In this document: in pieces, positions 43,653 to 52,411 of the stretch
Position numbering within the stretch: the stretch's first letter is position 1
Layout: every line of letters starts with the position of its first letter
Assembly: GCF_014695395.1 (NCBI RefSeq)
Contig: NZ_JACJOF010000005.1
Coordinates: forward strand, 1 to 64,000
Length of the DNA: 64,000 nucleotides
Source: Nodosilinea sp. FACHB-131
Lineage (GTDB): Bacteria > Cyanobacteriota > Cyanobacteriia > Phormidesmidales > Phormidesmidaceae
Direction: 5' to 3'
Made by a program: the position numbers and the translations under genes
Notes under the pieces: generated by a model
What the model saw: the letters and a program-made list of their open reading frames with translations, nothing else
What the model was told of the DNA's origin: nothing
Databases searched by the model: none

Positions 43653-44332
43653 TCACACCTGCACAGTTAAACCCCACTCTGTTGTAGGGAAAAAGAAGGA
43701 TTAAGAATTATGCTTTAAGGTAGATTTCGACGAAAATCTCTGTGTTTTTTTGTTGCGCGCTCACTAATAAAGGGCTTTGCAACGCTAAATTCACCTATTC
43801 AAACAAAATAGTTTCAACTTTTCCATTAAAATTGCAGCGATTTTAGGCAGGGCTAGGGAAGCTATTAAACTCAATCTTCAAAGTGCATTCGTTAAAGTCT
43901 ATGGTTGCGGTGAGGACGAGATACTTATGGCTAACGATCGCACCGCATTAAAACAACAGTAATTTGTCGTTGAGCTACAAAAGCTGCTGTGTCCGGCAGG
44001 CGGGCTATCAACGGGTTTCGCATCAAACATCACTACCTGACACTTACCCATGGGGTCAGTGAGTCTGCCAGCCCTCAGAGGGCGATCGCCAATCTCCCCT
44101 GACCTTTTGTTTTGCAGGGGATGGTGCTGGCACGGCTGCGAGGCCAAGACAACGGATGTACTGGGGCGATCGCCTGGGTGCACAATTCCTGGTCTGAGAA
44201 ACCACTGGGCTGGAATAGTCATACACTGATGGTGATGTTTCAAATCGGCAGTTGAAAGGCAGGCTAATCGCCCCCCATTGCAGGTTTAGGACAAAATTGA
44301 CACTGGTTTCGATGGATGAAGGAAACTGCCTC
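43653..44332. other. Divergent regulatory region between NRPS and rsb cluster
   Basis: 680 bp between the NRPS start (minus) and the preferred rsbR start (plus). It should carry the promoters for both units. AT-rich DNA lies at 43690-43830. TTGACA at 44297-44302 is a good -35 sequence but has no matching -10 at normal spacing before 44333. Overlapping minus-strand frames at 43899-44355 have no protein features and are judged chance. HIP1 sites occur at about 44080 and 44166. Confidence 0.5.
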
Positions 44333-45184
44333 ATGGATGTGACTCGCAGCAGCAAGATACCGGAGATACTGAAGACTCATGAGGCAGAACTGCTGTCGGA
44401 GTGGAATCAAGAGCTAAGCGCTACGAACACCCGCAAAGGGTTAATTAAAGAAGCAGAGCTAAAGGAAGAGTGCCGCGAATTTCTCAAGTTGCTGCGCATC
44501 GCGGCTCAATCCGGTAACTTGAGCAATATTCAGGCAGTCGAATGGCGAGAGGTGCGGGAGATGCTGACGAGCATTTCGCGATCGCGCTCCCACAAGGGCT
44601 TTACCCCCACTGAAACGGCTACATTTATCTTTTCGTTCAAGCGGCCGCTGTTTGATCGTCTGCGGCAGCAGTTGCACGACCCGGCTGAGCTAGGCGACGA
44701 GATTTGGCAAGCCACCGACCTGCTCGATCGCCTAGGGCTGATGGTGGTAGAAGCCTACCAGAAGTCGCGAGAAGAGGTGATTCTGCGGCAGCAGGAAGAA
44801 ATGATGGAACTGTCTACGCCAGTGGTCAAACTCTGGGAAGGCATTTTGGCCTTGCCAATCATTGGCACCCTCGACAGTGCCCGGACTCAGGTGGTGATGG
44901 AGTCGCTGTTGCAAAAGATTGTTGAAACCGGCTCAGAAGTGGCCATTATTGACATCACCGGGGTGCCCACCGTCGATACGCTAACCGCCCAACATTTGCT
45001 GAAGACGGTTACCGCCGCTCGCTTGATGGGTGCCGACTGCATCATCAGCGGCATTCGACCTCAAATTGCTCAAACAATCGTGTATCTCGGCATCGATTTA
45101 ACGGATGTGACGACAAAAGCCACCCTAGCTGATGCCTTTCTGATGGCATTAAAGCGAATGGGAACTACGATCGCCCGCAAGTAG
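44333..45184 (+). CDS. rsbR: RsbR-type stressosome protein (RsbRD N-terminus + STAS)
   Basis: 283 residues from ATG 44333, preceded by AGGAAA; a longer frame from 44252 is possible. The N-terminal helical domain has the RsbRD pattern (IPEILKTHEAELLSEWNQEL, ETATFIFSFKRPLFDRLR). The STAS domain from about 160 contains STPVVKLWEGILALPIIGTL and IIDITGVPTVDTLTAQHLL. Thr209 and Thr248 (in GIRPQIAQTIV) match the two RsbT-phosphorylated threonines of Bacillus RsbRA. It would be the sensor/scaffold of a stressosome. It heads a tight plus-strand cluster with rsbS 16 bp downstream. Confidence 0.88.
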   Translation: MDVTRSSKIPEILKTHEAELLSEWNQELSATNTRKGLIKEAELKEECREFLKLLRIAAQSGNLSNIQAVEWREVREMLTSISRSRSHKGFTPTETATFIFSFKRPLFDRLRQQLHDPAELGDEIWQATDLLDRLGLMVVEAYQKSREEVILRQQEEMMELSTPVVKLWEGILALPIIGTLDSARTQVVMESLLQKIVETGSEVAIIDITGVPTVDTLTAQHLLKTVTAARLMGADCIISGIRPQIAQTIVYLGIDLTDVTTKATLADAFLMALKRMGTTIARK

Positions 45185-45200
45185 CCTAGAGGAGAGACTG

Positions 45201-45617
45201 ATGGAACGGATTCCCATCCTTCAAATGGGCGAATTTTTGCTTGTCACCATTCAGGTTGACATGCACGATCGCCTGGCAATGACGCTACAAGATGACCTCA
45301 CAAATCGTATTAGTCAAACCAATGCCAACGGGGTTTTGATTGATATTTCTGCGCTAGAAATCGTCGATTCTTTTATTGGCAGAATCTTGGGCAACATTGC
45401 CAAAATGTCGCGGGTCATGGATGCTGAAACGGTGGTTGTGGGAATGCAGCCTGCCGTCGCCATTACGTTGGTGGAGCTAGGGCTGTCCCTCACTGGCATT
45501 CGCACCGCACTGAATGTGGAAAAGGGGATGGCGCTGTTGCGAGCGTCAATTAGTGAATCCGCACAGGCGCAAGCCATTGCGACGGAGTGGGACCTAGAGG
45601 ACGATGCAGAAGATTGA
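45201..45617 (+). CDS. rsbS: RsbS-type STAS antagonist
   Basis: 138 residues. A single STAS domain: IPILQMGEFLLVTIQVDMHD, VLIDISALEIVDSFIGRILG, then VVVGMQPAVAITLVELGLSL. Ser57 in VDSF matches the serine phosphorylated by RsbT (Ser59 in B. subtilis RsbS), so the partner-switch site is intact. In the known system it traps RsbT until phosphorylated. A good GGAGAG site precedes the ATG. Its 3' end overlaps rsbT by 14 bp, implying translational coupling and matched stoichiometry. Confidence 0.9.
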   Translation: MERIPILQMGEFLLVTIQVDMHDRLAMTLQDDLTNRISQTNANGVLIDISALEIVDSFIGRILGNIAKMSRVMDAETVVVGMQPAVAITLVELGLSLTGIRTALNVEKGMALLRASISESAQAQAIATEWDLEDDAED

Positions 45618-46002
45618 GGAGCTGAAAATTCAATCTTCTGCGGACGTGGTTTTGGTGCGGCAAGCCGTGCGCCAGTTTGCTATCGAGGTTGGCTTTGGTT
45701 TAGTTGACCAAACCAAGATTGTCACTGCGGCCAGCGAGCTAGCTCGCAACACCCTAGACTATGGCGGCGGCGGAATTGTTAAGTTAGAAACGCTTCAGGA
45801 AGGCGGGCGTCGCGGTCTTAGGCTCACCTTTGAAGATCAGGGGCCCGGCATTGCCGACATTGACATGGCGCTGCGGGATGGCTTTACCACCGGCGGCGGG
45901 CTGGGCATGGGTTTAGGGGGGGCAAAACGCCTGGCCAACGAGTTTGAAATTGAGTCTGTGGTGGGAGAGGGAACGCGAATAATCATCGTACGCTGGAAGT
46001 AA
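45604..46002 (+). CDS. rsbT: RsbT-type serine/threonine kinase (GHKL ATPase)
   Basis: 132 residues. N-box ASELARNTLDYGGGG with Glu45 and Asn49, G1 box FEDQGPGIADI, and G2 box TGGGLGMGLGGAKRLANEFEI. This is the standard RsbW/RsbT fold. In the known pathway RsbT phosphorylates RsbR and RsbS, is released, and activates a downstream effector (RsbU phosphatase in Bacillus). No RsbU lies in this cluster, so the target is probably one of the three following proteins (inference). It overlaps rsbS and is 14 bp from the next gene. Confidence 0.9.
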   Translation: MQKIEELKIQSSADVVLVRQAVRQFAIEVGFGLVDQTKIVTAASELARNTLDYGGGGIVKLETLQEGGRRGLRLTFEDQGPGIADIDMALRDGFTTGGGLGMGLGGAKRLANEFEIESVVGEGTRIIIVRWK

Positions 46003-46016
46003 TTTGAGGACGTCAA

Positions 46017-47024
46017 TTGAATGAATCTACGGCGATCGCCATCACCGAGCAGAGTCAAACTGGGGAGGCACGGCGCGCCTCTCTAGCCTTGGCCACCCGG
46101 CTTGGCTTTGAAGAAACTGAACGGGGCAAGGTTGGCCTCTTGGTGACGGAGGTGGCCAACAACCTGATTTTGCACGCCGGTCGGGGCGTGATTGTGCTGC
46201 GGGCGATCGCCCAAGATGACCTGCTCGGCATCGAAGTTTTGGCGCTAGATCAAGGTTCTGGCATGGTGGATGTGGAAGAATGCCTGCAAGATGGCTTTTC
46301 TACCGCCGGAACAGCGGGCAACGGGCTGGGTGCCATTCGCCGCCTCTCTGACTTTTTTGAGATTTACTCGCAGCCCAACAAGGGAACGGCGCTGCTCGCC
46401 CACCTCTGGGCAAAAACGTCCCCTCATTCGCCACCCAAGCTCATTGAAATCGGTGTGGTCGCTCTACCCAAGCGGGGAGAGGAGGTTTCTGGGGATGCCT
46501 GGGCTCGGAACGGGGATGATCGTCGCGGCCTGTTTTTAGTCGTCGATGGGTTGGGCCATGGTCCGGCGGCGGCCAGTGCGGCTTCAGCCGCTATCCGGGT
46601 ATTTCACGATCACCATCATCAGTCGCCGCAGCGCATTGTCGAAGCGGCTCATGCGGCGTTGCGGAGTACCCGAGGGGCTGCCCTGGCGATCGCTGAAATC
46701 AATTTCGAGCAGCAGACCGTTTGCTTTGCGGGCGTTGGCAATATTGCGGCCAGCATTTCTTCCGCCACCGAACATCACAACCTGATGTCTTACAACGGTA
46801 CCGTGGGGCATGAAGTTCGTAAGATTAAGGAGTTTACCTACCCCTGGTACCTCAACGGGCTGCTGATGATGCACTCCGACGGCATCAGTACGCAGTGGAA
46901 CCTCGATCGCTACCCCGGCCTGAGTCAAAAACATCCCAGCTTGATTGCCGGTGTGTTACACCGTGATTTTCATCGTGAGCGCGATGATGTAACCATGTTG
47001 GTGGCAAAAGGAACGGGAGTATGA
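46017..47024 (+). CDS. RsbT-like ATPase fused to SpoIIE-type PP2C phosphatase
   Basis: 335 residues from TTG 46017, with GAGGA nine bases upstream; no in-frame ATG is nearby. Residues 1-135 form a GHKL ATPase domain (LLVTEVANNLILHAGRG with Glu45/Asn49, LDQGSGMVDV, TAGNGLGAIRRLSDFFEI). Residues 145-335 form a PP2C phosphatase (SGDAWA, VDGLGHGPAAASAASAAI, GVGNIAASI, MHSDGI, and C-terminal RDDVTMLVAK). The acidic metal ligands appear present. It resembles RsbX/RsbU-like phosphatases that reset partner switches, and it could dephosphorylate RsbR and RsbS here. It overlaps the next gene by four bases. Confidence 0.85.
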   Translation: MNESTAIAITEQSQTGEARRASLALATRLGFEETERGKVGLLVTEVANNLILHAGRGVIVLRAIAQDDLLGIEVLALDQGSGMVDVEECLQDGFSTAGTAGNGLGAIRRLSDFFEIYSQPNKGTALLAHLWAKTSPHSPPKLIEIGVVALPKRGEEVSGDAWARNGDDRRGLFLVVDGLGHGPAAASAASAAIRVFHDHHHQSPQRIVEAAHAALRSTRGAALAIAEINFEQQTVCFAGVGNIAASISSATEHHNLMSYNGTVGHEVRKIKEFTYPWYLNGLLMMHSDGISTQWNLDRYPGLSQKHPSLIAGVLHRDFHRERDDVTMLVAKGTGV

Positions 47025-49150
47025 CAACCCTTTTCACCCTGGAAATTCACTACGAACAGGATGTAGTGCAGGCGCGGCAGCGAACCCGCGAGCTGGCAGA
47101 ACAACTGGGGTTTGACGGGCAAGATCAGGCGCGGCTGGCAACGGCTGTCTCAGAAATGGCCCGCAATGCGTTTCAATACGCGCAGGGTGGAACGGTGAAG
47201 TTTGACCTGGAGGACAACCCCCAGACCTTTTTAGTTCAGGTGCAAGATCAGGGCGGGGGCATTCCGCATCTGAGCGATGTTTTAGACGGACGCTATCAGT
47301 CTTCTACCGGCATGGGGCTAGGCATTGTGGGCACGCGCCGGCTGATGGATGTCTTTGAGATCGAATCGACCGGGCAGGGGACTACCGTGAGCCTCGGCAA
47401 AGCCCTCCCCAAGCGATCGCCCACCTTCACCGACCTACAGTTGCAGCAGATTCGGGAGGCGATTGTCGGGCGATCGCCCCAAAACCCCTACGACGAAATC
47501 CAGCGGCAAAACCAGGAATTGCTGCGAGCCATGGCCGAACTGCGCAAGCGAGAGGAAGATCTCACCTACCTCAACCGCGAGCTAGAAGACACCAACCGCG
47601 GCGTCATTGCCCTCTACGCCGAATTGGACGAGAAAGCCAGCTCTCTACAACAGGCCAACGAGCTAAAAACTCGCTTTCTTTCCAACATGAGCCACGAGTT
47701 TCGCACGCCGCTCAACTCGATTTTGTCCCTATCTCGCATGCTGCTAACTCGGCTGGATGGGGAGCTATCCTTAGAGCAAGAAAAGCAGGTGACGTTCATT
47801 CACAAAGCGGCCGATGGGTTGTCAGAGCTGGTGAACGATCTACTGGACTTAGCCAAGGTGGAAGCGGGCAAAACCGAGGTGAATCCCAGTTCCTTTGAGG
47901 TGAGTGACCTGTTTGCCACTCTGCGGGGCATGCTGCGCCCGCTGCTAGTGCAGGGTTCCTCGGTGTCGCTGGTGTTTGCAGAACCCGATGGCCTGCCCTC
48001 GCTCTATAGCGATGAGGGAAAAATTGCTCAAATCCTCAGAAACTTCATTTCGAACGCGCTCAAGTTTACGGAGCAGGGAGAGGTGCGCGTCACCGCCGAG
48101 CAAGTCGGTCAGATGATTCAGCTCTCGGTATCTGATACCGGCATTGGCATTGCCCCCGACGACCAGGAGCGCATCTTTGAGGATTTTGTGCAGATTGAGT
48201 CTGACCTGCAAAAGCAGGTGAAAGGGACGGGGCTGGGCTTGCCCATATCGGCCAAGCTAGCCGAGCTGATGGGGGGCCGGGTTGCCGTGCAAAGTGAAGT
48301 AGGCAAAGGGTCTACCTTTTCAGTCTGCATTCCGATTGTCTACCCCAAAGTGACAGAACTGCCAGACTCGCTGCAACCGATCACCTCCCTCAACCCAGCC
48401 CGCCTGCCCATCCTGGCGATCGAAGATCATATTGAAACGCTCTTTATCTACGAGAAACACCTGCAAGCGTCTCGGTATCAGCTGATCGCCACCCGCACCC
48501 TGGCGCAAGCCAGACAGGCCTTAGAGCAGCTTCAGCCAGCGGCTATCGTGCTAGACATCTTGCTAGAAGGGCAAAACGGCTGGACATTCCTGCGCGAGCT
48601 GAAAAGCGATGAAGCCACTCGCAATATTCCCGTGTTAGTGATTACGGTCGTGGATAACGAAAAACAGGCCATTGCCCTGGGAGCTGATGGCTTCTTGATT
48701 AAGCCTGTAGACCAGTTGCCCTTGCTCACCAAGCTCAATAGGGTGGTCGGTCAGGGTAAAGCTCAGAAACTCCTACTTATTGATGATGACCCAGCTTATC
48801 GATATGTGATTAAACAGTTGTTGACCAATATTCCGCTACAGCTTTTAGAAGCGGCAAGTGGACGGGAAGGGTTGGCCGTGGCCGAGAGTGAACAACCCGC
48901 AGCAATTCTGCTTGACCTGGAAATGCCAGAGCTGAGCGGGCTTGATGCGCTTGAGCAGCTGCGGCATAACCCCGTTACTCAGTCCATCCCTGTTATCATC
49001 CACTCATCGACTCAGTTAGATTTGGCAACCCGGACTCGTTTAGCTCAACAAGGTGTCGCTATCCTCTCTAAGGAGAAAACATCTCAAGCAGAAGCCGCCT
49101 CTCATCTTCGAGAAGCACTCGCTAAAGCCGGACTCGTTTTAGATGCTTGA
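47021..49150 (+). CDS. Hybrid histidine kinase with N-terminal RsbT-like domain and two receivers
   Basis: 709 residues, no membrane segment. Domains in order: an RsbT-like GHKL ATPase (1-130; SEMARNAFQYAQGG, VQDQGGGIPHL, STGMGLGIVGTRRLMDVFEI), a coiled coil (about 160-215), HisKA (NMSHEFRTPLNSILSLSRML, His225), HATPase (NALKFTEQGEVRV, SDTGIGIAPDDQERIF, GTGLGLPISAKLAELMGG), then two receiver domains. The receiver Asp residues lie in IVLDILLEGQNGW and ILLDLEMPELSG. An RsbT domain on a kinase offers a direct path from stressosome release to phosphotransfer (inference). It starts within the preceding gene (ATGA overlap). Confidence 0.9.
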   Translation: MTTLFTLEIHYEQDVVQARQRTRELAEQLGFDGQDQARLATAVSEMARNAFQYAQGGTVKFDLEDNPQTFLVQVQDQGGGIPHLSDVLDGRYQSSTGMGLGIVGTRRLMDVFEIESTGQGTTVSLGKALPKRSPTFTDLQLQQIREAIVGRSPQNPYDEIQRQNQELLRAMAELRKREEDLTYLNRELEDTNRGVIALYAELDEKASSLQQANELKTRFLSNMSHEFRTPLNSILSLSRMLLTRLDGELSLEQEKQVTFIHKAADGLSELVNDLLDLAKVEAGKTEVNPSSFEVSDLFATLRGMLRPLLVQGSSVSLVFAEPDGLPSLYSDEGKIAQILRNFISNALKFTEQGEVRVTAEQVGQMIQLSVSDTGIGIAPDDQERIFEDFVQIESDLQKQVKGTGLGLPISAKLAELMGGRVAVQSEVGKGSTFSVCIPIVYPKVTELPDSLQPITSLNPARLPILAIEDHIETLFIYEKHLQASRYQLIATRTLAQARQALEQLQPAAIVLDILLEGQNGWTFLRELKSDEATRNIPVLVITVVDNEKQAIALGADGFLIKPVDQLPLLTKLNRVVGQGKAQKLLLIDDDPAYRYVIKQLLTNIPLQLLEAASGREGLAVAESEQPAAILLDLEMPELSGLDALEQLRHNPVTQSIPVIIHSSTQLDLATRTRLAQQGVAILSKEKTSQAEAASHLREALAKAGLVLDA

Positions 49151-49158
49151 GGACGCAT

Positions 49159-51171
49159 ATGTTTGAGCCCCGCGAAACCATCCTGCACATCGATGATAAC
49201 GAAGCTAACCGTTACATCGTAAGGCGGATTTTGCAGAATGCAGGGTTTGCCGTTGTAGAAGCGGCCACGGGACTCGCAGGGTTAGAGGCGCTCGCTCTAC
49301 ATCAACCGGTGCTGGTCATTCTAGACGTCAGATTGCCGGATCTAAACGGCTTCGAAGTCTGTCGGCAGATCAAAGCCGACCCGCAGACGCGCTTCGTGCC
49401 GGTACTGCATCTCTCCGCCAGCTTTGTCAAAAGTCAGGATAAGGCAGAAGGCTTAGACAGCGGCGCTGACAGTTACCTGGCCCAGCCGGTTGAACCGATT
49501 GAACTCCTAGCAACGGTGCGATCGCTCCTCCGAGTTCGCCAGGCAGAGGAGCTAGCGCTGATCTCAGCCCGGGAGTGGCAAACCACCTTTGACGCCATTA
49601 ATGATAGTGTCTGCCTACTCAATCAGCAGGGTGAAATCCTGCGCTGCAACCAGGCCATGATGCGGCTTTTTGGCAAGCCGGCTGAAGATATTTTGGGACA
49701 TGTCCACCATGAGTTAATGAATGCCACCTTAGGGGTGGGAGACGGCACTTGCTTCCACCTCGCCAAAGAAACACATCAGCGTCAACTATTAGAAGTGCGC
49801 AGTCAAGAACGCTGGTTTGCCAAAACAATGGACCCGGTGCTCAATGAATTTGGCACCTTTACTGGCGCCGTTCTAATTTTGGTCGATATCACCAACCGCA
49901 AGCAGATCGAGGATGAACGCAAGCAGGCAGAAATTACTCTGCAAGAGCGCAATCTGCGCCTAGATTCACTGTATGAAACCACCCGTGAGCAAGCGGATCA
50001 ACTGCGGCAAGCAAATCGCATCAAAGACGAATTTTTAGCCGTGTTATCCCATGAGCTGCGATCGCCCTTAAACCCCATTCTTGGCTGGGCAAAAATACTG
50101 CAGACCAAACAGCAAGACGCCGCAAAAACGCAGTATGCGCTGGCAACGATTGAGCGAAATGCTAGATTACAAGCGCAGCTAATTGAAGACTTGCTCGATG
50201 TTTCTCGTATCCTCCAGGGCAAGCTAAGTTTAAACACAGTTCCAGTCAGTCTACCGTTCACAATTAAATCTGCGCTTGAAACTGTGCAGCTCGCGGCTGA
50301 AGCAAAATCCATTCAAATTGAAACCATCTTTGAACCCAATGTTGGGCAAGTTTTAGGAGATTCTGGTCGCCTCCAGCAGGTGATTTGGAATCTAATCTCC
50401 AATGCCGTTAAATTTACGCCCCAGGGTGGCAGGGTGCAGGTGCGGCTAGAGCAAATTGAGGAAGTCGAGGAGCACGTATCTCCACACCGCTCTGTTAGCT
50501 ATGCTCAAATTACGGTCAGTGACACCGGCAAAGGCATTACCGCTAGCTTTTTGCCCTTTGTCTTTGACTACTTTCGGCAGGCTGACAGCACCACGACTCG
50601 AAATTTTGGGGGGTTGGGGTTGGGGTTAGCGATCGTCAGCCACCTAGTTGAACTGCATGGCGGCACCGTTCAGGCTGCGAGTTTAGGAGAAGGGCAGGGC
50701 TCAACGTTTACCGTGAGGCTTCCCGTTATTGCCGTCTCAAAATCGCATCCAGATCATCCTTCGGCTCACGAGCGCTCAGAGTTGCGTTTCAATGGGTTGC
50801 GGGTGCTTTTTGCTGATGACGAAAGGGATTCACGGGAGCTGGTTACTTTTTTGTTGGAGCAGCAGGGCGCCAAGGTTACTCAAGTAGAGTCGGCCCATGA
50901 AGCTTTAAATCAGTTGCAGCAAGCAGAGTTTGATTTACTCATCAGTGATATCGGCATGCCCGACATGGATGGTTACGGCTTGATTCGCCATGTTAGGGAG
51001 CGATCGCCCGAGCAGAGCAAAGACATTTTGGCGATCGCCATTACTGCCTATGCTGGAGAAAGCAACCAGCAGAAAGTATTAGCAGCCGGGTTTCAGCAGC
51101 ACATTACTAAACCAATTGAGCCAGAAACACTGCTGAAAACGATTTGGACGCTAGTGCAGAAAGAGGGTTAA
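49159..51171 (+). CDS. Receiver-PAS-histidine kinase-receiver hybrid protein
   Basis: 670 residues from ATG 49159 with GAGGA six bases upstream; an upstream TTG at 49147 is less likely. An N-terminal receiver comes first (ILHIDDNEANRY, Asp56 in VILDVRLPDLNG, Lys replaced by Gln in YLAQPVEP). A PAS domain follows (about 135-245; FDAINDSVCLLNQQGEILRC), then a coiled segment, HisKA (LSHELRSPLNPILGW, His298), HATPase (NAVKFTPQGG, SDTGKGI, FGGLGLGLAIVSHLVELHGG) and a C-terminal receiver (ISDIGMPDMDGYG). It is cytosolic and is the last gene of the rsb cluster. The first receiver may accept phosphate from the preceding kinase. No DNA-binding output domain is present in the cluster. Confidence 0.9.
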   Translation: MFEPRETILHIDDNEANRYIVRRILQNAGFAVVEAATGLAGLEALALHQPVLVILDVRLPDLNGFEVCRQIKADPQTRFVPVLHLSASFVKSQDKAEGLDSGADSYLAQPVEPIELLATVRSLLRVRQAEELALISAREWQTTFDAINDSVCLLNQQGEILRCNQAMMRLFGKPAEDILGHVHHELMNATLGVGDGTCFHLAKETHQRQLLEVRSQERWFAKTMDPVLNEFGTFTGAVLILVDITNRKQIEDERKQAEITLQERNLRLDSLYETTREQADQLRQANRIKDEFLAVLSHELRSPLNPILGWAKILQTKQQDAAKTQYALATIERNARLQAQLIEDLLDVSRILQGKLSLNTVPVSLPFTIKSALETVQLAAEAKSIQIETIFEPNVGQVLGDSGRLQQVIWNLISNAVKFTPQGGRVQVRLEQIEEVEEHVSPHRSVSYAQITVSDTGKGITASFLPFVFDYFRQADSTTTRNFGGLGLGLAIVSHLVELHGGTVQAASLGEGQGSTFTVRLPVIAVSKSHPDHPSAHERSELRFNGLRVLFADDERDSRELVTFLLEQQGAKVTQVESAHEALNQLQQAEFDLLISDIGMPDMDGYGLIRHVRERSPEQSKDILAIAITAYAGESNQQKVLAAGFQQHITKPIEPETLLKTIWTLVQKEG

Positions 51172-51640
51172 TGTTGCTTGGTGGCTGTGTCGCCGGAATA
51201 GGTGAAAGGTAGGGTGGCTTCAGAGCTCAACCTACGGATACCGACTACTGAAGGGGTTGTTGATGCGATCGCTCTCCGCTCACCGTGTAACAGCACTTTA
51301 CTTACCGATGCAAACTTTTATAGGTTGCAAGATCAAAAGTTACCGAATAAGCACCTATTCAGAATAAATATCCATCATAATTTACAAACAATACTCCTCC
51401 ACTAGGGAGTTAGACATCAAAAGTAATAGATAAAGCTCCCAAGCTAGGGGCTTATCTATACAACACCTAGCGTTTAATACATAGTTGGCCCACCTGTCTC
51501 ATCAGAGCAAGCGCTTAAGTTTAAAGATTTGCTTCAACAGCAGTTTTTGTGTCACCTGTACATAGAAGATTCAATCTAGGAATGGGCTTTAACCCATCTG
51601 TAGCTTTTCTAAAAATGCTTTCGTTGTTCAAGACACAACT
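51172..51640. other. Intergenic region with hairpin, upstream of carbonic anhydrase
   Basis: 469 bp. AT-rich over 51290-51430. A bulged stem pairs 51426-51440 with 51447-51459 (ATAGATAA arms at the outer ends). It could end the rsb cluster transcript or shape the carbonic anhydrase leader, but no T-run follows. A 67-codon frame at 51202-51405 has no protein features. A GTTAGAC at 51409-51415 resembles an attC core by itself, but I could not find its partner. Confidence 0.45.
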
Positions 51641-52411
51641 ATGAAACAATCCTCGGATCAACAAGGGTTTTCGAGAAGAAACCTTCTTCAATTTGGTGCA
51701 GGGCTGGTTGGCACAGGTTCGCTAACAGCTTGGTTAGGAACGGGCGCATTAGCCCAAGCTGTTGAACATCGGTCATCCCGTACTAAGCAAACCCAATCCG
51801 CTGATGCCGATCTTAGAAGTGCCGATTCCCAGGGTCCTTTGACTCCTGATCAGGCGCTAGCGCAACTTATGGAAGGAAACCAGCGATTTGTTGAAAGAAG
51901 GCGGCTCAATCCTAATCAAGATGCTGCCCGTCTAGCTGAAGTTGCGTCAGGACAAGCACCCTTTGCTGCTATTTTGAGTTGTGCAGACTCACGAGTAGTG
52001 CCAGAGATTGTCTTTGACCAGGGAATTGGCGATCTCTTTGTCGTTCGTGTTGCTGGTAATATTGCTATTACTGAAGATATTGCTAGTGAAGAGTATGCGG
52101 TTGGTGTCTTGGGAACCCCCCTACTGATGGTTTTGGGACACGAACGATGTGGTGCCGTGGCAGCGGCTCTGGAAGGGGGAGAATTACCAGGTGTCATTGA
52201 ATCACTGGTATTTGCAATTCGACCAGCAGTTCAAGCCTCAGAGGGAAAATCGGGCGATCGCCTTACAAATGCAATCAAGTCAAATGTGAGCTTACAAGTA
52301 CAGCGACTACAAAACTCTTCTGTAATTGCTTCAGCCCTACAAGAAGGTAAACTTAAAATTGTGGGTGCCTACTATGACCTAAATACAGGCGAAATCAGTT
52401 TAGTCAACTAG
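51641..52411 (+). CDS. Tat-exported beta-class carbonic anhydrase (EcaB-like)
   Basis: 256 residues. Interconverts CO2 and bicarbonate. The N-terminus has a twin-arginine signal (GFSRRNLLQFGAG, then a hydrophobic stretch and ALAQA near 40), so the folded zinc enzyme should be exported to the periplasm or lumen. The beta-CA zinc and catalytic residues are all present: Cys114, Asp116 and Arg118 in SCADSR, His167 and Cys170 in GHERCG. The later LVFAIRPAVQ and GAYYDLNTGEISLV segments match the family. Cyanobacterial EcaB proteins are similar periplasmic beta-CAs. An attC-like site begins 45 bp after its stop, in the position and orientation expected for a gene cassette. Confidence 0.9.
   Translation: MKQSSDQQGFSRRNLLQFGAGLVGTGSLTAWLGTGALAQAVEHRSSRTKQTQSADADLRSADSQGPLTPDQALAQLMEGNQRFVERRRLNPNQDAARLAEVASGQAPFAAILSCADSRVVPEIVFDQGIGDLFVVRVAGNIAITEDIASEEYAVGVLGTPLLMVLGHERCGAVAAALEGGELPGVIESLVFAIRPAVQASEGKSGDRLTNAIKSNVSLQVQRLQNSSVIASALQEGKLKIVGAYYDLNTGEISLVN

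Noticed and set aside
44297-44302. TTGACA as a -35 for the rsb cluster
   Set aside because: No -10-like hexamer at 16-19 bases, and the site lies close to the likely start codon.
43899-44355. Minus-strand frames upstream of rsbR
   Set aside because: Cys/His/Ser-rich translations without structure. They overlap each other and cover a probable promoter region.
51291-51305. Possible NtcA site (GTA...TAC) upstream of the carbonic anhydrase
   Set aside because: The spacer is nine bases instead of eight and no -10 element follows at the right distance.
51409-51415. GTTAGAC, a perfect attC-type core upstream of the carbonic anhydrase
   Set aside because: No complementary GTCTAAC and no inner pairing arm within a normal distance upstream.
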